A stretch of DNA of 64,000 nucleotides from Pteria penguin (lineage: Eukaryota; Mollusca; Bivalvia; Pterioida; Pteriidae): assembly GCA_035048485.1 (NCBI GenBank), contig CM068587.1:43461842-43525841 (forward strand), written 5' to 3'. Within the stretch, counting starts at the first letter, position 1. Every line of letters starts with the position of its first letter. The notes below the pieces were generated by a model. That model did not search any database and had not been told where the DNA came from. It worked only from the letters and a program-made list of their open reading frames with translations. Positions 23,201 through 36,100 of the stretch are shown here, piece after piece. The position numbers and the translations under genes are program-made.

Positions 23201-26200
23201 GTATTTCTGAATTTTGCCGTTAAAATGAACTTAAAATTGCTAATATATACGAATTGCTGCTATTTCGTATAAAATTATATAAATCAAAATTTTTCAATGA
23301 ATAAACTTGGAGACAACTATAATTACGGTCATTACCGAACTCTATTGTGTTCTGTTTGATTTATATGTACAGTGTATGTAATGTATAAAATATTTACGTA
23401 GAAATAATATGTGAAGAATAAACATTCCTGTTCCTGTATGTGTTTTATTATTTCAAATGAAGAACATATCAGGGAAGTATAGTTTAGTTTTTAAACTATA
23501 CATCCTTGGCCATATGTACAGGTAAACGCATGTGCATTGTAAACAAGACGCCCAAGTGGGCCTATATCGCTCACCTTAGTACCTATATTATCAGTCATGC
23601 ATGAAGGAAGAATTCATTTATTTTTGCATTAATGTGACTAAGTCAACACAGAAGTTGAAAATATGTCAAATTTTATTTCAGGCTAGAATAAAAAACAACA
23701 CTTTTTTGCACATCCATTCAGGTGATTTTGATATTAAGCATTTCCTTTGTCTCTGCAAGAAGTCATTCAGGGCAACAAGTTAGTCATTTTCTTTAGGTGG
23801 GGCCTTTTGTTGACTGATTTCAAGTCTGGGTCATGAACAACAATTGTTTCAAATATTGTCCAGATCTAACTTAAAATTGCCTAATTTCATATGTTGAGTG
23901 TTGAGAAACATCTAAAAACTTATTTAGATGTGTAAAGAAATGAAAAAAAAATTTTGACCACAGCTGGATTTGAACCGCTACTCTCCATATTTCAATTACC
24001 AAGTGGTATATGTACTATTGTGAGAACTGCTTTTTAGACATGGTGGCATTATCTGTTAACCAATTTGGATGAAATTTACCAAATTGATAGAGGACTTTTA
24101 GTACTTGATGTATTCCATGTTTCATTAAAATCTCTCATGTGGTATAACAGCAGAAGTGAAAAATGTGATTGAATTGTTCCTATACACCCTCATTTGGAAG
24201 TCTTAAAAAATTCATAGAAAATCCAAAAATTGAGATATTGACAAAATTCTTTCAAAGTAACAATCCTTACCATAATTATGATCACAATAGTCCATAAGAA
24301 ATCATCATTATCAATTAACTAGGAAATATGACACTTTTTTCTGCATTGAATCACCAAGTCCAAAGAAATGTCGAAAAAAAATTCTAAAATTTGATTTTGG
24401 AAGGGAACCAAAATGACAATACATCTTCACTCATCCCTCTAGATCATTTCTATGCATTCTGTTTGTCTCTGTATACAGCCCGTATGAAAAAGAATATTGT
24501 TAAACGAGGGAACTCTTTTGTGACCTACTCTTGACTATGGTGGCGCCACCTGTAAAGAGGTCTGGACGAAAACAACAGAATTTGAAGAGGATCATAAGTG
24601 ACTTATTTCTACCAAGATTTGTTAAAATCCCTCAAACAGTTTTGTAGAAAAAGTTGAAAATGTGAAAAATGGCCAACCCCCCCTTTTTTTTTTGGAAGTC
24701 TTAAACGTAAAATTCCTAATTTCATATGTTGAGTGTTGAGAAACATCTAAAAACTTATTTAGATGTGTAAAAAAAAAAAAAAAATTTTTTGGACCACAGC
24801 TGGATTTGAACCGCTACTCTCCATATTTCAATTACCAAGTGGTATATGTACCATTGTGAGACCTACTTTTAGACATGGTGGCATTATCTGTTAACCAATT
24901 TGGATGATCCGCACAAAAAACAAAACCTTTGAAAAGGACTATGAGTAATTGCATCCTACCCAGTTTTATCACAATCCTTCAAGTTGTTCTGTAGATCAAG
25001 TTGAAGATATGAAAAATTGTCCCCCCCCCCTTTTCTTGGAAGTCTTAAAAAATTCATAAAAAATTCAAAAATCGAGATATTGAAAAAATTCCTTCACACC
25101 AGCATTCCTTACCATAGAAATGATTAAATGAAACCAAATGAATGCATCAATGTTTACTAAAAGAAAATAATAACTCTTTAATGCATTAAAATAACAAAGT
25201 CCAAAATAAAAATGAAAAAACGTCAAAAATTTGATTTCGGTATGGAACCAAATATATCAACACTTCTTCCCATATGCCTCTATCTCATTCCTATGCAGTC
25301 GGTTTGTCGCTGTATGCACCCGATCTGAATAAGAAGTTTGTCAAAGGAGGGTACCCTCTGTGACCTACTTTTGTCTGTGGTGGTGCCACCTGTTCATGGA
25401 TCCTGACAAAGATGACCACATTTGTCGGGGACCTTGAGTATTTGATGCATGCCAAGTTTCATTGAATTCCAGCGAGTGGTTCCGAAGAAAAAGTTCAAAC
25501 TGTGAAATGTTTACACCAATTATCCCCACCCCCCTTTTTCTTGAAAGTCTTAAAAAATTCATAAAAAATCCAAAACATAAAATATTGAAAAATTTTCTTC
25601 GCAGTAGTATTTCTTACCATCAAAATGATCAAATTAAACCAAATTAATGCATCAATGTTTACTAAAAGAAAAAAATACCTCTTTTCTGCATTAAAATTAC
25701 CAAGTACAAAAAAACGTCAAAAATTTGATTTTGGAATGGAACCAAAAATAACAACACTTCTTCACACATCCCTCTAGATCATTCCTATGCATTTGGTTTG
25801 TCTCTGTATGCCCCCGGTCTGAAGAAGAAGTTTGTCAAAGGAGGGTACCCTCTTTGACCTACTTTTGCCTGTGGTGGCGCCACCTGTTGATGAATCTGGA
25901 CGAAAAACAACAACACTTGTAGGGGACCATGAGTACTACATGCTTATCAAGTTTCATCAAATTCTGTTCAGTGGTTCTGGAGAAGAAGTCGAAAATGTGA
26001 AAAGTTAACGACGGACTACGGACGGACGACGATTGATCACAATAGCTCACTTGAGCCTTTGGCTCAGGTGAGCTAAAAAGCAAATAACAGACTAAACCGC
26101 GTGCCGGATATTTGGTGCAGTCATCCGTGAAATCCCTTGTCGATAGTTCCTAGATCGGCAGTTAAGATAGTCTGCCGGTGTATAGAATTTTAATTGGTAT

Positions 26201-27090
26201 GAAAATGTATATTTGTTCCGTGCTGCCGATGCCAGAAGGTGAATATGCTGGTATAAAGAACACAAATAAGAGCATGTACTTTTATTACGGGCAGATTTCT
26301 GCCGATTTCGGAATATGCAGTTATTTCGAGTGACGTTGTAACGAGAGTGGACTGTATATACCATTGAGATTTATTAACAACAAACAATGCAAATGCATAC
26401 TCATAACTACGCGCACAGTTCACAAATCGATCTTTAATGAAAACATATCATGTATCCTTACGCCCCAATATCTAAGTTTATAAACAACATTCGGAACAAT
26501 CTCGCCTTTTACAAGAAAAAGGTCGAGGATATCCGAAAGCATAAACGTCGAATTTGACGCTTGGTTAAGCTCAAATCTTGTATATACCTTTGCATAATTT
26601 AATCAAGAATCACAATGTTTACGTATGTCATTTACGTCACATTGCATATTAAACATTTCTACGAATAAATGTTTCAAGGCAATAGAAGACAATCAGGAAG
26701 TATAATTGCATTTCTAGAATCTAATATGAGCATTCAAAAGAAAGTACTATTTTCTTTCGCGAATGAGACTTGGCCAGGAAATGCGGCGAAGAGGTAAAAT
26801 TTTTACGATCCCTTTAGGCTCTCGATCATGCTTCGCATGCTCGATGCCTAAAAATTAATCCAAGAAATATATACATCTACGAGGAAGTCCTCTTTTTCTT
26901 TTGGAGTGTGATACTGAGTCTTCAAGAGCATGGTATGTGTCTAGTGTAATATAGTGCACTGGAAGATCACTATATGTAACTTTGCAATATAATACTACAT
27001 GTACTAGTAACAACAGTAAATTACAACTAAAGTTATATTTCAAAAATACCAATAATGGCCAAATCGCTCCAAAACAGTAAACCCTTTGCG

Positions 27091-27126
<36 letters not shown>

Positions 27127-30100
27127 GGGGCTGAAAGTACCACTTAAATTTTGAAAATCAACACTGAACTTGAAAGCAGGAGGTAAATACCCTTTGGACT
27201 CAAAATTATCTGGAGATCTGTGTATCGCTCACCTGAGCACTATTTTTTTTGTGCACAAGCAACTAATTGGTTGAAGAAATTCCCAGCTACATAAATCCTT
27301 TTTCTGAATCTGTTTTAGATAACTGACCTAAGACTGTAAACATGCTTCTTTACATCGCATAAACCAAGACCATTATTCGTAAGTACCGGGTATGTGAAAA
27401 AGATGAAGTCAGATATTTATTTTTAAAAGTTGGTAGATTAATGCACTATGGTTCCTATAAACATATTGAATAATGCAAGAAAATAACATGAAAATGTGTT
27501 CAAGGTCATGACACAATTTGTAGTCCTTTTCTCTTGGTCCTTAATTGTTTTTTTTACAGTAATAAGTCTTGTCTTGTGTTTTTAATGTTATATTTAGTGT
27601 AACAACTATGTTATGTCAAGTATACGATTCAAAACAAGTTAGATATAAAACTAAATAGTCCTGAATATAAAACTACCGGATATGTCAAACTATGGTCAGT
27701 TTAACATCAAATCCAAATGTATTCTAACTATAACTATAATCTAAACTTAAACTAAGATGAAGACTAAAACTAAGACTAGTACTGAAAGACTAAGAATATG
27801 ACAAATACTAATACTGTAAGAATAAGAGACTAAATATATTCAAATAACAAAGCAGTATTAAAACTACTTCCAATGCAATATACCCGACCCATATGTGTAC
27901 AATATCTATCTCACACATCACGGTTATCATTAATTCTGGTGATGCCACTGCAAATGCTCTTTCAAATGCAGGTTTAATCATAAAGATGCTGAACTACAGT
28001 GTCTGAGAATTGTGACAATTACAGCATATCCAATATTTACAAACATACTATGACTACAATTAATATTACATGAAAATAAAACAAAATAGAGTAATCTTGA
28101 GGACGACACTTAATGTCTGGGAGGTCATAGAGTCACAATTTGTGTGAAATATGAACTCCCTCCAACATACAAGGAAGAAGCTATGGCCTGAACAGGAATT
28201 CTGGTTTTTGGTACAAGATGACCTTGATCTTGCAGATATGACCTTGGTTCAAGGTCATGACACACCCCTGGGTCATGGACAACAATTTTGTAATTATAAT
28301 CTCCCTGCAATGTAAGAGTAGGAAGTTATGGCACGGACAAGATTTATGGACAGGCACAGACAGATGGACAGACCAGGATGATTCCTGTATACTCCCTCCC
28401 ACCCTATATTTTGTTTGTGGGGGTTTAATAAAATCACTTCATTACTTCTGAAGCAGATGACCATCAAAGCTTATCTTTACATACTAATAGCATTTACATG
28501 CTGGATGTATATTCATATCATTCTAAAGTCATTACAGATGTGCAGTCTTCATTGGTGTATCATTAAGAAATGCTTTACTCTCTTGGATATGTGATGTTAA
28601 TCTATATTGGTCAGCAATGTGAGTTTAATTATAGAAAGCCTTATTTGTTGTCATTCTGTCCACAATGGGCAAACGTTCAGACTGAGCTGTGCCACATTTA
28701 TGCCTATACACCTATATAGGTGTTATTTTCCACCATTAAGCTAAAACCTGTGTCTGTAAGTTTAGTCATACAAGTCTGTTAAACCTCAGTCGAGTTCAAA
28801 ATTTATACATACATAGTACTTGCCAGCAACATGCGTATAATGGCTAGCTTAGAATTTCATTTTCAAAAACCATATTCTTATACAATGTATTAATGGCATA
28901 GCATTTCATTTTCAAAGACTGTATTTCTGCATTAACAGTAAACATTTTTATAATAAAATGACTAACCATAATGAATGTGTTTATTAATCCACTGATGAAC
29001 TTTGTCCTGTGCCAACCTCAATGCGATGCCTGAAGTCATTGTAATACAGGCAAATGATTGCTCATCAGGTAGCAAAAGAGGCAAAACACTTCGAATTCTT
29101 CCATTACAATAACTGAAAGACAAAAACTGTATAATAATAAAATACAAATCATAATGTACTATTCATGCAAAAATAGTAAAATAAAATAAAAGAGGCCCAA
29201 GTGGGCCTATATCTCTCACCTGAGCACAATTTGCTTATTCATAAACAAATTGTAGCTCAGTTTTTGGTAAAAGGCTTCAAGTACTTTCAGTGCTTACTTT
29301 CTGTCAGACATGGTGAAATTCTGTGAAGCATTTCATCGGCCAATCTTGGCTCTTGGCAGCCATCTTGAATGACAGATTCGGTCAAATGATACACTTTTTG
29401 GTATGGTGCCTTGAAAACTTACTTACAATAAGGTTTGGTGATCAGTTGCTAAAAACAAGTAAAAAATGTGCCCAACAACCAAAGTCCTTGGGAGATAAGT
29501 TGAAAATGTGTCAGCCAATCAGAGTCCTTGTAGGCCATCTTGGATGATGGATAGGGTCAAAAATCACGAAAATTAATGGAAGACCTTGATTACTTACTAC
29601 TTATAACATCTGGTAAAATCTTCTGAAGCAGCGTTGGAGAAGAAATTGAGAATGTGTCAACCAATCAGAGCTCAGGGAGACCATTTTGGGATACGGATTA
29701 GGTTGTAAAACACAAACTTGATACAGCACCTTGATTACTTTCTTCTTGTAAGGTCTGGTGAAATTATACGCAGCAACTGTTGAGAAGAAGTTAACAAGAG
29801 CAACGCCTAGCGTGGCTTATTACTCGCTTACTTTGGATGGGATCAATGTGAATGTATGGTTTTATTACCCCCAAACTTGGGTTTCTTTGATAATGCTTTT
29901 ATGAAATAGTGAAATCCAAAAAGAGGGATCCAAGTCCCATAACTCTGTAATGACAAAATGCAATTTGCACAAAGCTAAAAGGTGGCTTCTCCTACACTAT
30001 TTAAGCATTCTGTATAAGTTTCATGAAGAACAACTGACGTTTACTTAAGTTATTGGGTTACATAGCATCTCCATAGCATCTTACCATATTAAAAATAAAA

Positions 30101-33100
30101 TCCAAGTTCCATAACTCTCTAACAACAAAACAGAATTTGCTCAAAATCGCGAGGCGGCTTCCCCTACCCTATTTAAGCATTCAGTATTAGTTTCATGAAA
30201 AAATGCTGACGTTTACTAAAGTTATTGCATTCCATAGCATTTTACTACAGCAAAAATAAAATCGAAGTCCTATAACTCCTGAACGACAAAACAGAATTTG
30301 CTCAAAATCAAAAGGCAGCTTCCAATACATTATCTGAACATTATCCAAACATACTAGTTATTATTCGGTCGTTTATTGTATGTGCACGTGTAAGGGCTAC
30401 GTCATGACATTCGCCGTAATGATGCAAGCCGATTGTGCATCACAATCGCACTTTATCGGTTGATTTGGAATAAAATCTTCACATGTAAGTTCTACGTAAT
30501 TTATTTTTCATGCATTTAATCTATAATTCTGTCTTAATCCATGCTATCATCCTTTACATCCGCATTAAATTTTGTAGGCGATTCGAGAACTTACTCTGCT
30601 GCCATTTTTTATGCCCTCGTGGGAACCTCGTGGTCCACAGATATGTGGACGACCATGTGATATATACACATGCTGCTTCCCTAATAAGGAAAAATTGAGG
30701 CGTGGCTTTAGAAATTTTTGCGGGAAAATTCACAACTGCGCAAAAACAAGTAATTCCCATTTACATAAAGCTATTTGGCTTTGTGACCAACATCTTGATC
30801 ATTTAATGCTATTCCGATTGCAGCCTAAACTTTTTAAAAAGCTATGCTTGTTTAAGATAGACTGGGGTTACCTGCTCTTGCTTGCTATCGCTGTGCGAAG
30901 AGACAAGTGAACACCACCATTTTGTAGAGGCTATTCCCTGTCCAGCAAGTGTTATTCATAGCACAGATGGTAAGGGCAGATAAGAAGCTGTACACACTGC
31001 GTGTAGATATTTTTAAAATTTGTCTGCAGTAGCACACACAGCATAGGTATACAGTACCTGATGTAATTTATGAGAGGCTCGTAATGTTTAGCCTTGAGGA
31101 TGTAATTAATTTTGTCGATATTTGTTGATTCTAGGTTAAATGAATGAAACAAAACGAAATCCAGTGAGATAAAAATAACCGATAACGCGTCACTTGAACC
31201 TAGGTCAGCCTCGTTATGAATTAGTGGTTATCTGTCTAGATATCTGTGATACGCATTGCCAGTCTACATGTATATTTAGGATTATATGAAATATTTTATT
31301 TCTTCTTTTTTAGACTGAAATTTATATCAACATATATTAAATTATTATATTATTTATATTATTATATAATCGAAGATTGCGGGATCGGTTTCCATATTGG
31401 CGCTTAATGTCAAATTAGGCCTTGATCGCGTGTGTTACAAGCGTTCTACTACGATTTCTCCAAATAAGGCAATATGTCACGTGCTTTTCCCCATATTTGG
31501 AAAAATTCCAATGAAGTGCGATTGTAATTCATAATCGGCTTGCGTCATCACGGCGAATGAATATTTTAACACACACAATAAGCGACAGATTAATACGAGT
31601 TTTAGGGCAATATATTGATAATTTAAGTTAAGCAGACCTATGCTTAAACCTATTTCTGTGCAATGAAATTTCAATAACAAGGATAACAAAGCCAGTTTTG
31701 CAAGAACTTTTACTACTTTAAATAAGGTACTACTTTGTTATGTGAATTAAAAAGGTGGTGCAGAGGTAAAATTTTTACGATCGCTAGACGATTTGCTCGA
31801 CACCTTAAAAATCAGCTGTGACCTTGACCTTATGACCCAAAACTCAATAGGTTTCTTCATCTTGTGATTACTAAGCATATATCCAAATTTGGTTTAAAAA
31901 TGATGAAAGGTACTTGAGTAATCATCCAAATACCAAACATAACAGAATATTTTCATCAGCTGTGACCTTGAGCTTTTGACCTTAAGATCAAAAGGTATCT
32001 TCCTCTCCTGATAAGTAAGTATTTATCCAATTTTGGTTTGAATATGTTGAAAAGTACTCGAGATATCATCCGAAAACCAGTAATTAGTTTATTTTCATCA
32101 GCTGTGACCTTGACCTTTAACTTTTTGACCCTAAGATCAATAGGTTTCTTCATCTCTTGAGTAAATATATAACAAATTTTGGCTTGAATATGTTGAAAGG
32201 TACTTGAGTTATCATCTGGAAACCAATAATTACAGTCTATTTTCATCAGCTGTGACCTTTGACCTTTTGACCCAGTCAGGAAGTCGGCAGGGGCAGTTTA
32301 CGACTCTAAATGGTGTGATTCGAGGAATATTGATCCATTCTCTATCTCTGCCCAACAGTTAGTTGATTTTTTCATTTATCTTTCGGAAGAAAAACGCTTT
32401 ACTCTTTCTACTATTAAAGGCTATAGGTCTGCCATTTCTAGAACTATAGCCATCATGGGTGCTCCATATTTTGGTCAGGATGAATTTTGATCTCTCTTTA
32501 TTAGAAATTTTCATCTTGAAAGACCAAGGGTTAAACTTTCTGGTTTCACAGTGGAATCTTAGTTTAGTCCTGCACTGTCATAAGAAGATCCTTCTGAACC
32601 AGCCTCTCTACTGGCTCTCAAATACTTTTCTTACAAATGCTGTTTTTTACTTGCTTTGGCTACAGGTCAAAGGCGTTGCTTTGTCAGTTGCTGATTCATA
32701 ATTTTCACAAGACAATTTATCAGTCACTTTTTAACTGATCCTGCTTTTCTAGCTAAGAATCAGCTTCCTGATAAGGGTTCAGAACCTATTACTATTCCAG
32801 CTTTATCTACTGTAGCTACATCAGAGCAAAATCTTTTACTGTGCCCTGTACATGTTTTGAATATTATATTCTCAGAAATAAACGCCTTTGGTCTAGTAAG
32901 TCATCTAGACTTTATATTCCTGTTAAGTCAGGACTTGATGCTTTTTCTACCAAGACTATTTCTATAATGTGTCTATTTAGCCTATTCTTCTTCTTAAGAG
33001 GATTTTAAGGCTTGTCATGTTAAGGTTCATGAGGTCAGAGCTCTTTCCTCCTCTTGGTCCTTGTTTAACAATGGATCAGTTTCTGAGACTATGAATGCAG

Positions 33101-36100
33101 GTTTCTGGAGGTCGAATGACACATTTACTTCGTTTTACCTCTGTTTTATGTCCAACCTTGCTGGTAGTTTATATTCTTTGGGTCCTACGGTTGCTTCACA
33201 GAGAGTTGTTTGTCCTGTAACTTCAGGTATCTCAGCCGTTAAATTCTGTCTCAAATTTGTTATTGTATTTAATGCAATAAAATACCTAATTGTTATAATT
33301 AAAATTGGTTATTTTAAATAAATACTTACAATAATAAAGTATATTCCCTATCCCTGCCTCCCCTTTCGTCGCCTGTAGTTACATAGTAACAGACAGAAAC
33401 TAGTGGGTATTGTTTTTTGAACAAAAAACACATGTCTCGCCTTCCTTATGGATGTGTTTCAGAATGGGCCATTACAAGTGAAAGAATCTGACTAGGATTT
33501 TAAAACATTATAGGAATATAATCTAAAATACCGTTACTCTGTAGAAATGAATGTACAGTAAAACATGCTAAAAACGAAATGTGCCAGGGACAACCAATTT
33601 TGATTCATTATATTTTGTTACAACCATTGCATATATAATGAATTTTCTGACAAGGGGTACTAAAACTGACTTGAGTTCAGTTCAGGGTCAAAACTTTTGT
33701 CCATTAGTGAAACAATTTACAAATTACAATTTAGAATCTTTTTTTAAATGACCTTGAAACGTAACTTTTTCCAAAATTTGACCTTGGGTTGTAAATGTAG
33801 GTCAAGGTCAAAACTTTTTATGTTGTGCACCTTGCCTCACTATCACCTTTCTATGTTCCCAGTTTCAAGTTCTTATCTCAAAGGGTATTCAAGTTATGGC
33901 TTCGACAATTTTCTTATTAAATTTGACCTTGAAATTGTAAATGTTGGTCAAGGTCAAAACTTTTTATGCTGTGCACCTTGCCTCACTGTCACCTTTCTAA
34001 GTTCTAAGTTTCAAGTTCTTACCTCCAGTGGTTCTAAAGAAGTTAAAAATGAAAAAAGGTTACACAGGACAAACACCAGATGACACTGTTCTTGTTAAGG
34101 TGAGCTATACAAAAAACCCAAGTGGGCCCCTATCACTCACCTGAACACAATTTACTTATTCACAGCCAAATGACAGTTCAAATTGGTAGAAGACTTTGAG
34201 TGCTTTCAGTACTTACTTGTTATCAGATAGGGTGAAATCAGTAAAGTGGTTAATAAGAATGACAGATTGGGTTCAAAGATAGAGTTCTGGTATTGAACCT
34301 TGATAACATAGGTAAAAATCTGTGCAGAAACTGCTGAAAAAAAGTCAAACACGTATCAGCCAATCAGAACTTTTGGCAGACATCTTGGTTGATTGATCTG
34401 GTTGAATGACTTTGGTAAGGACCTTGAGTACTTACCTCTTGCAAGATTTGGTGAAATTCTGCGAGATGTAAATTAAAAGAAAGTGAAAATGTGTCAGCCA
34501 ATCGGAGTCCTTTGTAGCAGCCCTCTTGGATGATAGATCAGAATGAAAGATGCAATTCTCGTAGTGAACATTGAGTACTTATTCAGTAAAAGATTTGGTA
34601 AATTCTGACAATATTGTCCCTTTATTATACGGACTACAAGATATGGTTAGCCCTTCCATACTTCTTGGTTGTTTACTTCCTGCAAGGTTTCGTGACACTT
34701 TGTGTTGCGATTTTGGAGAATAAACAAGAGGCCCAAATGGGCCTATATGGCTCACCTAAGCACAAATTGCTTATTTACAATAAAATGACAGCTAATTTCG
34801 GTAGAAAATTTTGCTTTTTTTTACAAGACTTTTTGTAAGGTTTGGTGATATTTTGTGCAGTCATTTCGAGGTGTCCAAAATGTGTCAACCAATCAGAGCT
34901 AATGGCAGCCATCTTGGATTACAGATCAGCAATAAAAACACAAACTTGGTAGAGGACCTCGAGTACTTACTTCCTATGAGGTTTGGTGAAATTCTGTGCA
35001 GCAATTCTGGAGAAGAAGTCGAAAATGTGTCCACCAATCAGAGCCAATGGCGGCCATCTTCGATTACGGATGGGCACCAAAAACACCAACTTGGTAGAGG
35101 ACCTTGAGCACTTACTTCCTATGAGGTTTAGTGAAATTCTGTATAGCGATTCTGGAGAAGAAGTCGAAAATGTGTCAACCAATCAGAGCCAATGGCAGCC
35201 ATCTTGGATTACAGATGGGCACGAATAACACAAACTTAGAAGTTGAAAATGTAGAAAAGCTAACGATGGACGGACGACTGACGGCGATTGATCACAATAG
35301 CTCACTTGAGCCTTTGGCAAAAAAATAAAAGCCTATCATAGTTCTTAATGGCCATCTAGAATGACAGAACCGCGTTTCATCAAAGGGCCTAAGCGTGGTT
35401 GTAAGCTTAGTCAGGCGTAACTTTCGGACTTGGCCAAATTTTTGGACTAACTTGCATTTCATCAAAGGGCGTAAGTTAGTCATAGGCCTAAATTTTAGCC
35501 TAAAAGTTATGCCTGCTATGAGGCAGCCTTAACTTTTGAATTAAGACTAAATATGGCAGCCATAATTGTAAGTGAATTTCAAAGAAGGCAAATAAGATGT
35601 AAACATCTCCCTCTGAATCGTAAAAAGTGTGTCCTATCCAAATTCAAGTGCGCCAAAGGCTCCTTTTTCGAATAATTTCGATAAGTTTTGCAGAAGTAAA
35701 AACACATGTACAGCGATCTTGAACCGTCTCATATTGTACCAATTAATTGTAATTTTTCATATATCGGTTATGAAATATGATGGATATTACATAGCTTAAG
35801 CCACCAATACCGATAAAATTCACTAGAAGAAGGTCAGGAGACCAAAATATTGTGAATACTGAGTTAATTGTTCTTTGTAAAATATGCAGTATATGTCATG
35901 TACACGTCATGAATCAGTCACAAGTCTCGGACTGCAAACAAAGCAGAGATATGACGACATATTTTTTCTTCACTATTTACATACATTGTGGGGTGAGTTT
36001 TATGGTAGATCTACCTTAAATTTTCATTTATTTTTATGAAATTTCATTTTTTTTCCCAATTTCCTTCATCAAATAACAAAAGTAGATTATTAATACATTT

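Larger units (their letters stand above)
16431..23320 (+). mobile_element. E repeat, copy 2, split by a LINE
   Basis: Collinear with 6408-9125: GATTGATTATCAAG start, GAGCTGTCCTAACGGGACAA hairpin at about 16577, ATGACAC-type core units at 16849, 16988 and 17130, 3' end GGCGGGGGTATC near 23090, then the same flank (TCTGTATTTCTGAATTTTGC). The F element of copy 1 is absent at 16905-16920. A LINE occupies 17137-22646. Confidence 0.75.
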
